Assembly: GCA_004194705.1 (NCBI GenBank)
Contig: SADC01000361.1
Coordinates: 1-64,000, forward strand
From: Ditylenchus dipsaci
Taxonomy: Eukaryota > Nematoda > Chromadorea > Rhabditida > Anguinidae
Length of the DNA: 64,000 nucleotides
Direction of reading: 5' to 3'
In this document: piece by piece, positions 41,406 through 52,531 of the stretch
Layout of the letters: each line of letters begins with the position of its first letter
How positions within the stretch are numbered: position 1 is the stretch's first letter
Translations under genes and position numbers: made by a program
The notes under the pieces: generated by a model
Told to the model about the DNA's origin: nothing
The model's database searches: none
What the model saw: only the letters and a program-made list of their open reading frames with translations

Positions 41406-44033
41406 CAGTCGACGCTCTTACTTAGGACACCCCCCACTTAGGACACGCTCCCACTTAGGACACCTCTAGAACTATTTGGTTGGTCACGACTTAATTAAGG
41501 CAAATTGACTCCCCTAACTTAGGACAGCTCTCACTTAGGACACGCTCCTACTTAGGACACCCTTTGCCGGTCCAACCCTAAAAGGACCGTTCTCACTTAG
41601 GACAGCTTCCGTATCTAGATTTAAATTTCAAACGTTTCTGTTTTGAGAAGAAAACACGCAAATATTTTCTTCGAACTGTTCTTGGTATCATTTGTAGCGT
41701 AATTGTTGCTGTTGTTGTATTGTATTGTTCTCGTTTTGGAAAAATATGTGTTCCTTGCATTTGTTTTAGCATGGCTGTAACATTTTTATTTCAGAATGTC
41801 TATTCCAACGAAAAGAAAGCGAGCGGTTATCACTCTGGACGTCAAGAAGAAGATTATCGATGCTTCCGCGCGCAACAATTCTAAGGAGCTCAGCAAACAA
41901 TTCAACTTACCAGCATCGTCGATCAGAAACATTGTCGGGATAAAGCGGCAATTCTCAAGGCAACCGATGAGGCGTAGAAGCAAAGCGTCAGTGTCTTCAA
42001 CCAGTCAGGAATAAAGGTCTCGAAGAAGCAGTTCTCCAGTGGTTCAAAGGGGCGAGAAGCGAAAACATTCCAATATCTGGTCCTCTTCTGGCGGCAAGTA
42101 TTTCGTTTGTTATACATTTATATTTATGCTGTTCTAACTTGATTCTTTTAGGAAAAGGCGAGTGAACTAGCAAAACAATTGGCAAAGCAGGTGCGGAAAG
42201 AATTGGGACCAAGGCCGCTAACAGAAAGTAGATCAGAGCTGGAGCAGAAAGCGCAAGAACTCGACTCGTTCAAGGCAAGCGATGGATGGCTGGGCGGATT
42301 CAAACATCGACATTCAATTACGTTCAAAGAAATCCAAGGCGAAGCGGGCGAAGTCGATCTGGTGAAGCTCGGAAATTGGCAGCGGGATATCTTACGTGAA
42401 TCGCTTGCTCATTTTTCTGCCGATGATATCTTCAATGCCGATGAAACAGGGCTCTTTTGGCAACTCCTCCCGGATAAAACTTTGGCATTCAAGGGTTGGT
42501 TTTTGGTTTCTATTGTCCTGTAAATGCTCTTACACTGTTTTACGGTTTCAGGCGAGCGATGTTCATCTGGCAAGAAGTCCAAAGAGCGAATTACAGTGCT
42601 GGTCGGTGCAAGCATGTCTGGGCGGGAGAAGCTTCCACTGCTTGTAATCGGGAAATCCGCTAAGCCAAGATGTTTTCAAAGGTAAACAAGTGCTCTCGAA
42701 TACAAAGCTAATAGCAAAGCTTGGATGACAGGTAAGATTTGTCCGACGATTTTTGAAGGATTTTTGTCTGTTGATTTGATAAATTTGGAATGATTTCAGC
42801 GGATTTGTTCGAAACGTGGCTGAAGAATTGGGACCGAAAGCTCAAGCAGGAGAAGCGTAAGATTCTTCTCTGCTTGGATAACTTCTCGGGGCATTCAAAC
42901 ATTAAACTAGACCAAATTACTCTGAAGTTTTTGCCTCCAAACACAACGTCGGTCTCTCAAGTATGAATTTCGGATCGATTGTTCGTTCACATGTGTAAAC
43001 ATCTTTTTATTTCAGCCTTGCGTTCAAGGGATTATTCAGAATGTTAAAGTGCATTATCGGCGTTTCCTTCTCAGTGAGCGAATAACTGCTATCGACGACA
43101 ATACGGATTACAAGATGGATCTTCTCAAAGCATTACACTTTCTTCGCAGGGCGTGGTCAAATGTGAAGCCAGAAACAATTGCTAACTGCTTCCGAAAAGC
43201 CGGTTTTGTCAAGAGTGTAGAGGTTGGTATTTTACTTTTTGTGGATCAACATTTTGTTCGACAATTACTAATAATATTGCCATTTAGACAACAGTGGATA
43301 CAGCCAATGATACTGATGAAATGTTTGATGAGCTAATGGCGAATCTGGGCGAAGAGGTGCAAGAAACTGGGTGCGAGGTTGATGAGATGAAATCTCTCTG
43401 GGCGGATTTACAAGCAATGGAGCTAGTGGATGGCGAATTCGATGACTACTTGGCTGTTGATGACCAACTCGCAATTGAGGAACTCTTTCTCTGGCAGATA
43501 TTGTGGCAGGCGTATCAAGAACTGAAATTGAGGGATCCGATTCTTCAGGTAAATTGTATGCATTTAGTTTTTTGGTTACTCATCGGATTTTGGTTTAAGT
43601 GGAACCGACATTATGGACATCGAGCAAGAACTGGCGCCAATAGTCACCGCTCGCGAAGCCATGGCTGGATTCAATGTTTCCAAAGCTACGTCGAGAGAAC
43701 TTCCAAGATCCGGGTGTACTTCAAATGTGTTACAAGTTCGGCGATTTGCTGGCTGATGAGCGTCTGAAGAAATTGAAGCAAAAGAATCTCTTCCACTATT
43801 TTGCTTCTACGTCTTGATTGTTGTTTTGTTATGTGATATACAAATGTTACGTAATACAATTTTTTTTTGATGTGTAAAATTACGCTAAGAGTAAGGACGC
43901 TTTGACTTAGGACACTTCTAGTTCGATTACGTAAAATCGGGCTCTGACATAGGACAGCTCTCACTTAGGACAGCTCTGACTTAGGACAGCATTTTGCCGC
44001 CCCTTGGGGTGTCCTAAGTAAGAGCGTCGACTG
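41406..44033 (+). mobile_element. Tigger transposon, copy 2
   Basis: It has the same TA flanks, ends and ACTTAGGACAC arrays as copy 1, and is two bases longer overall. Flanking host sequence is identical to copy 1, so this copy arose by segmental duplication (or misassembly), not by a second transposition. Confidence 0.9.
41796..43817 (+). CDS. Tigger transposase, copy 2 (frameshifted)
   Basis: The layout matches copy 1: N-terminal pogo helix-turn-helix from the ATG at 41796, then exon 2 from 42152 ([13 protein letters not shown]) through [20 protein letters not shown], then [49 protein letters not shown], and [11 protein letters not shown]. The catalytic D-E-T-G and D-N-F-S-G-H segments are both complete here. 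The first intron (42094-42151) is of GC-AG type. Frame breaks near 41940, 42672 and 42700 correspond to single-base differences where copy 1 has the in-frame spelling. The enzyme would mobilise the many TA-flanked CAGT-ended elements only if their end sequences match; most here differ. Confidence 0.8.
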
Positions 44034-44425
44034 TATATACTATGGCACTTTTTTGCATTTAAAAGTTTTCGACAGTTTTCGAAAAATGACACAATGGTTT
44101 CTTTTGATTAAAAATCTATCGTTTAACTATCATATACCCCTCAACAATATGTCATTAGAAAGTCAGTGATCTGCGCTTTTTGTAAAAATGAAGATGACCA
44201 ATAAAAAAATAGCGAGATTTGCCCCTCTAAAGTTGCATGAGTAGAAATCTCGACTTGGGTGGTCCAGAGCGATAGATGACCCGCAAAACCGATTACTAAT
44301 TTTTTTTTAATTTTTTTCACCATCGTGTTCAGCGTGAAATTCTGCGCGAGCAGCCATGAAAGTTATGAATCCGGAGTTTAAATTTGAAAAAATAGTATCA
44401 AAAATCAATTCAGATTTTCTGCCAG

Positions 44426-45377
44426 ATTGCTGAGCAATACTTGATCACATGTTCTTCTATCAACAGCCAAAAGGAAGAGATCCAAAAACTGACTCAAACA
44501 TCTGATCACGTGCAACAACAAGTGGCGGAGTTGCAGCGACAAAACACTGAAGTGAGTGAGCTATCTACCGACGAGTGGAGTCTAGTTAAGATGAATGAAC
44601 AAATCCAGCAAATGGAAAAAGGCATCAAAGAATTGGAAAAAGACATTAATACTGAGAAAGACAAATTAAGCAAATTGGAGAAGGCGAAAAATGAACTTTC
44701 TGAAAGCATGGATTTTGTGCTCGTCTACACTTCCGATCAGTATTGTGAGAAGACTGTCTATGGCGAAGTCAAGCAGGGTATAGTCAACCAAAACACTTTT
44801 GAAGCAGATGTGGGCTGTCCTATTGCGGAAGTGAAATGTCTGAGCCAATGTATTTCCATAGCAAGAGGATCTCCACAAAAGTTTGGAGTCACAGAAAAGC
44901 CTACCCCCAACTCCTTTAAAGTTATCTACTTCACCCTTCACATGAATATGGAGAAGCTACCGTGGAGGTGTATGCCCACAAGAAGAATACACCGGATGGC
45001 AAGTCCACTATCAACACCTACATTGCTGACATCGAGCGTGCTAAGTGCACCATGAAAAACTTTCAAAGTGAGAAAGAGAAGTTGCAAGAAAGTCGATCAA
45101 AGGCATGGAAAACCGCAATGAAGCTTTGCGCCAACAATCGGAAATGAGAAAGAAGTTGCTTGAAAATAACAAGAAGGACATTGAAAAGCTTGAAAAGAAA
45201 ACTGTTGAATTGATGGATACTATAGAACAAGCTGTACAGAAATTGCAATTGAAAAAAACCAATCATCAAGAGAAACATGAGCAATATCTCATGGTCCTGC
45301 ACTTTAATGCCATTTCCACCTTCAAAGAGGACATCATCCAAAAGTTTATCCAAATGTTCAAGACGGAAAACCCATAA
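44426..45377 (+). CDS. GTPase coiled-coil exon, copy 2 (terminal exon)
   Basis: This exon begins ATTGCTGAG in phase 0 and ends with a normal stop (45375-45377) after FKEDIIQKFIQMFKTENP. It supplies the C-terminal half of the GTPase: coiled coil, a ~90-residue globular part with four cysteines, then a second long coiled coil ending in a KKTVELMDTIEQAVQKLQLK helix. Two single-base losses (near 44936 in the C run, near 45112 in the A run) shift the frame; copy 1 carries the longer runs that keep it open. Combined with exon 33827-34650 the protein would be roughly 590 residues. Coiled-coil tails on such GTPases usually drive self-association. Confidence 0.7.
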
Positions 45378-45490
45378 TGTGAGTCTTTTCTGCATAACTA
45401 AATACCAGGTCGTGTTATAAGTGTTATCCGTTTTTTGCAAGAGAAAAATTTGCGGAATTTTGTAAACAAATTTAAACATTGTTTTTTTCC

Positions 45491-45802
45491 GACTAGGTGA
45501 TATTCGCGCCAAAAGTCATTTTCCAAACGTATGTTTTGCCAAAACGACATTTGCGTCATCGATTACCTTTATATCTCGCTTCTTCATTTCATTTTCTATT
45601 TCTCGTTGTTCTGTTTTTCCAAAAATGACATGCATTTCCGACCAAATTCAATCTAATTCAAACGTTTATACAACGAGAAACAGAAGACAGAATGAAAAAG
45701 CGAGATATAAAGAAAATCGATGGCGCAAATGTCGCTTTGGCAAATGTCAATGACCCGAATGTCGTTTTTGGCAAATAACTTTTGGCGCAAATATCACCTA
45801 GC
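45491..45802. mobile_element. array-ended element, GGCAAATGTCGTTTTG units
   Basis: The ends GACTAGGTGATATTCGCGCC and its counterpart (complement GCTAGGTGATATTTGCGCC) are inverted. The flanks TTTTTTTCC and CCTTTTTCC resemble a 9-bp duplication with two changes. Units such as GCCAAAACGACATTTGCG run inward on both sides. The CTAGGTGA start is close to the GGCNCTAGGT start of the 23040 and 52875 elements. It lies 115 bp after the GTPase stop. Confidence 0.6.
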
Positions 45803-46014
45803 CCTTTTTCCTTACAGTGGAGAGTCTAAGCTACAAAGAGTCAAGTCCATTTTGAAAAATCTAATGAAAGTAGCACAATTCCACAAACATTTTTTCTGAA
45901 AAACAAACAAGCCTTATGACACGACCTAGTATGCTAGGCTCCAATTGAAAACACCCTTAAAAATATTTAAATCTTCTGTCAAATTCAAACTTGTCAACTT
46001 TCAAGTTTTATTTT

Positions 46015-46253
46015 GGTACTTGTTTACCTGTCCAACCCCCCCCCCCCTGTGGAAAAATAATAGTATTGGAACTACTATTTCAAGTAAGAGTAGTGTCTGA
46101 AATACTACTTCTTTAGTATTTTAAATACTATTTTTTTCCTAGCATACGGTGCCTACCCTTGCCTAAGTCTAAAAAGTAGTATTTAAATTACTACTCCCAC
46201 TTGAAGTAGTAGTTGCAATACTGCTTAGAGAGAGGGGCAGGTAAACAAGTGCC
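46015..46253. mobile_element. array-ended hairpin, AGTAGTATTT units
   Basis: The ends GGTACTTGTTTACCTGTCC and GGCAGGTAAACAAGTGCC are inverted and followed inward by a C run or GGGG. The middle is made of AGTAGT and AATACTA units in mirror arrangement, with a CTACCCTTGCCTAAG repeat near the centre. The target duplication is uncertain (TTATTTT versus TCATTTTT). Confidence 0.55.
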
Positions 46254-47209
46254 TCATTTTTATCTATCTTTTTCTAATTCAAATTTGGCAGAAAATATGT
46301 AAATATTTGAGGGAATACATATTTATTTTATATTCTTGAGGGGTGTTTTTCCTACAGCAGGGCTGCTAACTGTACTATATTTACAAGATATGTTCTTTTT
46401 TAATACCTGAGATTTTCAGAATTTTTGAGATTTCACGTCAAATCTTCAAAATAAGCACTGGATAAAATGGTAGCATTTGACGAAAAATGACCAAATTGTA
46501 CTTTACTTGGCCAAATGTACTTCATCTTAAATTTTGAGTTGTCAGCCCTGCCCTACAGCCATAAATATGCTCTAGGCAGAGTAATTTTTTTAGGCTATCG
46601 TTTGTGCAAAAAGTTGGTACAGCACTTTCTTGGTTTCGGATATCTCTAACAATAAATTTCTCTACAGATTATTTTTCTTATTGTTTTTATTTACTTTTTT
46701 CTTATTGCAATGGTGGCCAGTATGATCATCTAGGATCAAGTTTGAAAATTGTCAACTTTGTGTGGAAATCGTGGTACTTCGTACTTGTTAATTAGCATTT
46801 TGAAAAGTTCAAAGACCAACTTTATTTTACCTTATAATTCTCGACTTTTCAAAACGATCTTGGTGTCAAACGGTAGGAAAAATGTTACACCTAAAATTTA
46901 CTCCAAATTGCAATGCCCTTAAAAGTTACCATTTATGCATATTTTCTCATTTCTCGAATATCGGTTACTACCGTCATGTTACGTTGAAATTTTTTGGGGT
47001 AGTTTTTAAAATAAAGTTTTTCTTATTTTCACAAAATTGACTTTTTGATCCTTAGGATGTTAATGATTTCACTGATACATATTGGAAGCTTAATTTTAAA
47101 ATTATTTTTATTCGATAAATTCCTACATATTTGTGATTCAAAATAAAGAGAATTTTTACTAAACGATGATGTGGACATTTAAAATGATTGAAATGAAATG
47201 CCTTTTTAG
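46254..47209. other. no gene recognised
   Basis: AT-rich sequence with scattered short frames and no domain. No paired repeats were noticed. Confidence 0.4.
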
Positions 47210-47649
47210 TAGTGTTTTCAAAACTCGTTTACAAAAAAAGATGGATGGAAGATGGAAAGATGGATCTTAATTTTTTCCCTATCCACTAAACTCAAATTTT
47301 TGCGCTGAACAAAACGTACTTTTCATAATTTTGTTATCATTTTCCTGTGATGGGATATAGTCATTTTGTCAACTAAAATAAACTTAAGTTTAGCTTAAGT
47401 TTGAGTTTAGCTAAACTCAAATTTATTTTAGTTGACAAAACGAAAAGAACAAAACAAGAGACAAAACGAAAAGAAAAACACAGAAAAATGATATCGAAAT
47501 TTTGAAAAGTACGTTTGTTCAGCGCAAAAATTTGAGTTTAGAAGACAGGAAAAAAATTCAGACCCATGTTACCTATACAAAATCGAGAAAAACAACCTTG
47601 AGTTTACTAAACTCAAGTTTGAACTTGAGCTTGAGTTTTGAAAACACTG
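47210..47649. mobile_element. hAT-like MITE with AAACTCAAGTTTGAG palindromes
   Basis: CTTTTTAG is repeated exactly at 47202-47209 and 47650-47657. The ends TAGTGTTTTCAAAACTCG and CTTGAGTTTTGAAAACACTG are inverted. Palindromic units AAACTTAAGTTT, GAGTTTAGCTAAACTC and AAACTCAAGTTTGAACTTG occur in the middle and at the right end. The left side is less regular (AAGATGGATGGAAG repeats). Confidence 0.8.
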
Positions 47650-48033
47650 CTTTTTAGACATCTTCTATTGTCAAGGATTAGACACTATGTGTATAAAAGA
47701 GATTTTTCGGTAACTTGTCAGTTGTCTTTGGTTTTCAAGACGTTCAATTGGCAATAGTCAGTGATAATTTATAATTACCTGTTTTGACGCATAAACCATG
47801 TCACTTTGTTTCTCTATGAGATTAACTATATATGATAACCATCTTTTTGCTGCTGTTTTAGCTACTTTTACAACCACATCAACGAAAGTTTATGCTGGTT
47901 TAAAGCCTTGAGTGTACCATTCAGCGGTAATTTTTCATTTTTTGTTTCTATAAAATAATCGCCTTGGTGTCCCAAGTTTATCATTAATAAAAATTTAATG
48001 AAAGTGCAATAAAAATTTTAAATGAACACCGTG

Positions 48034-48180
48034 TAGGGTTGTGGAATCGAACGTTCGATTTCGAACATTTTTTGAAATGTTCGAGATTTTTTCGAACGTT
48101 CGACTTCGAACCGAACGATCGTTCGAAAATTTCGTTCGTCGATTCGAACGTTCGAAAATTTCGAACGTTTGACAACCCTA
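48034..48180. mobile_element. hAT-like MITE made of GAACGTTC palindromes
   Basis: The ends TAGGGTTGTGGAATCGAACG and GAACGTTTGACAACCCTA are inverted. The flanks CACCGTG and CACGCGTG fit an 8-bp duplication missing one G. The whole 147-bp interior is a mirror series of TTCGAACGTTCGA / GAAATTTCGAACG units. No frame of note. Confidence 0.7.
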
Positions 48181-48790
48181 CACGCGTGTCAAGTGTTTAG
48201 CTAGACTCAAGATTGCCCGAGGAACGCTGATGTGACCTATTTTCAGAAGCTATTTTGAATCAAATTAGATTCCTAAAACCTTTGGTATAGGAATCTGAAA
48301 TCGGCTCTATTTGTGGTTGATGCTGTCATCCTTCACTTTGGCCTTGTGTATCTTCTCGTAATTTTAACTGGTTTAATTTTTAATTTATTATTATAGCAAT
48401 ATTACAAGTTTTAGCATTCTGTTAAAACTGCGTTTTGACAGAGCTATAGAACCGATTCAGAGAGTTTTTTTTCAATGTAAGAATGTTTAGATATGGGCTT
48501 TTATAGATTTTTTACCACAAAATATTGGCTAGATTTTATCGGTCATTATGAGCGCTAAATTCACACAACTCGAGAAAAAATTCAAAAAATTTGTGAACAA
48601 TAAAATTACCAACAAAAAACCATAATACTCGGATCATGGATATCTCATAACTTTGATTTAGTGTTATACAATCTTTTTCGGTAATATCGCTTCCAGTTTC
48701 CCTTTTAAGTCTTACATGCTCTACAAGAATATGTAATAAACTATGCTCGTTGTTTTGTTGAATGTGTTGTTGAAATAAATATTCAGATTA

Positions 48791-49040
48791 CCGTATTTCC
48801 TGTAATAAGGCGGCACCCTCTAATAAGGCGGCACCCCAACTTCGAGGGTCTATATCTCGAAGCAGAGTAAATATTTTGGTTATCTGTTTGATGCGTTTTC
48901 TTAACTCCCACGAGCTCTACCGATTCTAATTTTTAGATTTTGGTTGAGCACCCGAAAATCTCGAGATCGAATTCAAATTTTTCGGATTTTCAAGGGTTTG
49001 AAAAATAAGGCGGCATGCCGCCTTATTACAGGAAATACGG
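48791..49040. mobile_element. TA-flanked MITE, C family, complete
   Basis: TA flanks the ends CCGTATTTCCTGTAATAAGG and CCTTATTACAGGAAATACGG. Inside each end is a GCGGCACC / GCCGCC block. The 250-bp interior matches the interrupted copy at 32726 and the fragment near 60830. This is the cleanest copy of the family. Confidence 0.8.
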
Positions 49041-49101
49041 TATTTTTGTTTGCTTTTTGAAGATAGTTATGGAGAGAGTTGGTGGGTGTCCCATGTGCTA
49101 A

Positions 49102-49373
49102 CAAAAACAAGTGATCGTCCAGTTGGATCAAAATTATTTTTTATGTTTTTGGGTTCCAAAACCTATTTTCTGCACTAATTCGAGCATTGCAAAGATGGTT
49201 TGACAATAGCATAATTACGTTTCGCAAGTTTACAAGAACTGTCAGAATGCTGTCAAAACGTAATTTTACTGCTGCCAAACTATTTTTAAAATGTTCGAAT
49301 TAGAACAAAAAATAGGTTTTCGAACCAAAAACTAAAAAAAAATTTTTGATCCAAGCGGACGACCACTTCGTTT
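49102..49373. mobile_element. MITE, D family
   Basis: The ends AACAAGTGATCGTCCAGTTGG and CGGACGACCACTTCGTTTTG are inverted and flanked by GTGCTAACAAA and TTGTTGGTAC, which may extend the repeat. Inner arms pair AATTCGAGCATTGCAAAG with an AATGTTCGAATTAG-like stretch. It matches the copies at 26.5 and 26.9 kb. Confidence 0.6.
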
Positions 49374-49444
49374 TGTTGGTACATTGGGCATCCAGCAAAA
49401 CTGCGGTTGGTTCATAGGAAATGTTTGAATTAACAAAATTTTAT

Positions 49445-50295
49445 AGATGTCGAAACGAAACTTGGCAAAAACGAAATTTGGCAAAACGACTCTTGGCAAA
49501 ACGAAACTTGTCAAAACGAAACTTGGCAAAACGAAATTTGGCAAAATGAAACTTAGCAAAACGAAACTTAGCAAAACGAAAGCTGGCAAAAAATTGCCTT
49601 GGTCCCCTGTTGTCCAAAATGTCTGAAAATCGAAATTTTTTCTCCTCTTTAAAACGATCTATTTCCCTCTATACTTATCTATATCTATATCCTATACCGT
49701 CCCTTGCGCTTTTTCAATACAATTTAAGGGTGCAGTTTTTTTAGATATCGATATGAGCTCTACAGAATCTAGCGACAGTGAAGGAAGTGTGCCAGACGTC
49801 GCTCCAATTAATGTCTATGGCGTTTTACCGGAAGTATTGTGTTTTGCTCGCCTATTAGTAATGTTTTAGTAAGCTATATAGAGTAAAATGGAGAATTTGT
49901 AGTTGGATACGAATCTTTTTTACTTGGACCGAAATTTGTGGGTTTGAAGGCTTAAACGAGACGTAGACAATAAGAAACGTAGGAAAAATCGTCTCGAAAC
50001 TTATTTGTATGGCATAAAACCTCCAAATGCGTCGAAATAGATCGTTTTGAGAGAAGAGAAAAAATTACGATTTTCAGACATTTTTGACAACAGGGGGGAC
50101 CAAGGCAATTTTTTGCCAACATTCGTTTTTGCCAAGTTTCGTTTTGCCAAGTTTCGTTTTGACAACTTTCGTTTTGACAAGTTTCGTTTTGCCAACTTTC
50201 GTTTTGCCAACTTCCGTTTCGACAAGTTTCGTTTTGCCGACTTTCGTTTTTGCCAAGTTTCGTTTTTGCCAAATGTATCCTAGCCGATTAAAAGC
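49445..50295. mobile_element. array-ended inverted element, TTGGCAAAACGAAAC units
   Basis: The left array (about 49450-49592) has nine units of TTGGCAAAACGAAAC and the right array (about 50113-50275) about ten in the opposite orientation. Directly inside both arrays is the GCCTTGGTCCCC..TGTTG block, then matching TGTCTGAAAATCGAAATTTT and AAACGATCTATTTC segments. The right terminus has complement GGCTAGGATACATTTGG, which resembles the CTAGG-type termini of other array-ended elements. The left terminus is not clear. The lysine-rich and phenylalanine-rich frames here are products of the repeat. Confidence 0.65.
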
Positions 50296-50529
50296 CGAAG
50301 AAGATCGGTTTTTGATCTAACATTCAGTCACGAATATTTAAGTGGATAGACAGCCTTTCCACAACGGTATTGTGAGGCTTCTCATCACAAAGTAGGTTTC
50401 ACGACCCTCATTAAACCCGAAAAATTATAAAATAAACACAAACAATTTACTGATACTAGACGGATTTGAACCCTAGTATTGAGTCAGTTCTACTGACTAG
50501 GAGATGAATTGGTCGGATGAATTTACCTG

Positions 50530-50660
50530 GCGAAAATTGACTTGGTACCGAAATTGAGATCAAATGAGCGGGGATCAAATGAGGTGGGATCATATGAGTT
50601 GGGGTCAAATAAGTGAAATCAAATGAGTGGGATCAAATGAGTTGTGATCAAATGAGTAAA
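50530..50660. repeat. minisatellite, GATCAAATGAGTGG units
   Basis: About seven degenerate 14-17-bp copies follow a different lead-in (GGATGAATTTACCTGGCGAA). No inverted partner lies within the window. The style is like the arrays at the ends of other elements, so it may be a solitary end. Confidence 0.6.
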
Positions 50661-50996
50661 AACTGACAAACCTACTAACATTCTTTAACACTCCAAAAGC
50701 TGTTTGTACCAATGCGAGCTTCTTGTTCAGAATTTTAGCTGAACAAGATAGGAGAGAAAAATTCTCTGAAAAAGTGCTCTTTCCATTGAACCCTCACGGG
50801 CTGATTGTACGAAATCAGATAGTTTTGGGTTGTTTCAAACATTTGATTGTATCTACTTATAGGACATCGATTCCACGTAGCTGAAACACTTATCTGGTGC
50901 AAAACTTAACGAGCTTTCAAATGGATACTATTTCACTCAGGTCAGTGACAGTATAACATGCAAAATATTAGCACTTTTCAAAAAAAATTTGAAATA

Positions 50997-51205
50997 CAGT
51001 CAACCCCCGCTATAATGACACCTCTCTATAGGAACACCCTCGCTATAGTGACACTTTGGAGAAGATTTGGTTGGTTTTGGTTAAAATACCTTGGACTGGA
51101 CCTCCGCTATAGTGACACCCGCTATAGTTACACCCTCGCTACAGTGACACCCAGGCCGGTCCCAACAAATAAAAATACCCTCAATATAGTGACACATGTC
51201 AAGTT
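50997..51205. mobile_element. Tigger-type element end with CGCTATAGTGACACC array
   Basis: After TA the end CAGTCAACCCCCGCTATAAT leads into five or six CGCTATAGTGACACCC units and a GGCCGGTCCCAAC spacer. No matching right end is seen, so the element is truncated. Confidence 0.55.
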
Positions 51206-51829
51206 TTGTTCATTAAAGTTGCAACTTTAAGTGAAATTTCTTTAAAAAACGAATTTTAAGCTCTCGGTAAATTGCTTCCATATTAATTACGGGGTTTTTA
51301 TTTGTTTTCGTTGCCGATATGCAACCCAATGATGTATATATTGCCCAACAACTGTAGTACAGTTCAAAACTGCCATACAGTTGCGATTAATTTTTGCAAT
51401 TGTACTGCCGTTTTTCGGCATTATTCACATGACTGTTCCGACTCTTAGCATGTCAACTCTCTTTTTGCGGTTTAACATTCGGCCAAACGAATTAAAAGTC
51501 CTAAGGATGATTTGATATTGGATTAGAATGCCCCAGGATGACAAAGATCATACTGTGAAGACTCCAGGACGGTTGCAGGTTGGACACAGAAAGGTTAAAG
51601 ATGATTGAAAACACGAAGCATAATACATGAGTACGAACCATGATGCTTGAGCCACTAATATGGTTGAGCTGATTTGATATTGGAATGTGAAGATCCGGAG
51701 ATTCCAATGGTTCGGATTGCTCTTTGATGATTGTATTGATACGTTTTAGTTTGAATTGCAAAAGGTTTCCAAGGTTGGATTTGGTATGATTGAGATGAAT
51801 GAAGCGATTTATCCAGATAGGTCAATTCA

Positions 51830-52080
51830 GCCAGTTGAATCAATCCAGCCAGATGAAACAATTGAGCCAGTTTGAAATGATCAGACTGACAGCACATCCA
51901 AGTTTATATAAGTAATAAAAAATTGATGAATCGATCCAGCCAGTTGAATCAACCCAGCCAGTTGAATCGATCCAGTTACTTGAATCAATCCAGCAGTAGA
52001 ATCGATCAGCCAGTAGAATCGATCCAGTTAGTTGAATCGATCCAGCGAGATGAATCAATTCAGCCAGTTTAAAATGATTA
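51830..52080. repeat. minisatellite, TTGAATCGATCCAGCCAG units
   Basis: About ten 15-18-bp copies of GTTGAATCGATCCAGCCA-like sequence run in two blocks, before and after a short spacer (51880-51925). Flanking segments (GAAATGATCAGACTGACA and AAAATGATTACACTGACA) show that the block itself was duplicated once. The peptide-like reading of it on the minus strand is repeat-derived. Confidence 0.65.
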
Positions 52081-52386
52081 CACTGACAACACTTCAAGTT
52101 TCTATGAGTAATAAAATAGGGAAAAATTGAATTTTTTGAAAAAAAAGTCGAAAATGATTTGAAATGACTCAAAGGTTTTTAAAAATGCATGCCTGATGCC
52201 TGCCCTTGCCACTCCAAGCAACTGATCATTGAGCTTGGAGAAGAGAGAGCAGACACGCCCGCCTGTCACAGCTCGAAATCTAAGAATGAATGAAATTAGT
52301 GAAAGATTTGCTCATATAGCCAGAATGACTAAGAAAAGAAATGTTTGGCCTCGCAAGGAAATGAACGTTTGAACGTGCGGACAGAC

Positions 52387-52531
52387 TAGGGTTGGGTAAT
52401 TCTCCGGAGAAATACTTTTCGGGTAATTACCCAAGTAATTACCGAGAAATAAGGCCGGAAAAGTATTTTTCCGGGTAACTACCGGGTAATTACCGGTAAT
52501 TACCCGGGTAATTACCATTCAACCAACCCTA
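52387..52531. mobile_element. hAT-like MITE made of GGTAATTACC palindromes
   Basis: GGACAGAC is repeated exactly at 52379-52386 and 52532-52539. The ends TAGGGTTGGGTAATTCTCCG and CATTCAACCAACCCTA are inverted. The 145-bp interior is a mirror series of GGGTAATTACC units with GGAAAAGTATTTTTCC at the centre. Confidence 0.85.

Larger units (their letters stand above)
35911..45324. repeat. tandem duplication, 2 x 4.71 kb
   Basis: Copy 1 runs from about 35911 to 40614 and copy 2 from 40621 to 45324. They are nearly identical over intron, Tigger element and coiled-coil exon. Differences are mostly single-base gains or losses in runs of one base. The junction (about 40611-40621) joins the middle of the coiled-coil exon (CATTTCCACCTT) to ACGGTCGTAA via TCCACCCC. 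The left edge is only ~12 bp from the target duplication of the GGCACTTGTGCAC MITE. It may be a real duplication or an assembly artefact. Confidence 0.9.

Noticed and set aside
36695..44033. Two independent Tigger insertions
   Set aside because: Flanking sequence is the same for kilobases on both sides, so one insertion was duplicated (or assembled twice).
49952..50283. Several overlapping lysine-rich or phenylalanine-rich frames
   Set aside because: They are translations of the GGCAAAACGAAAC array in different phases and both strands; low complexity explains the open frames.
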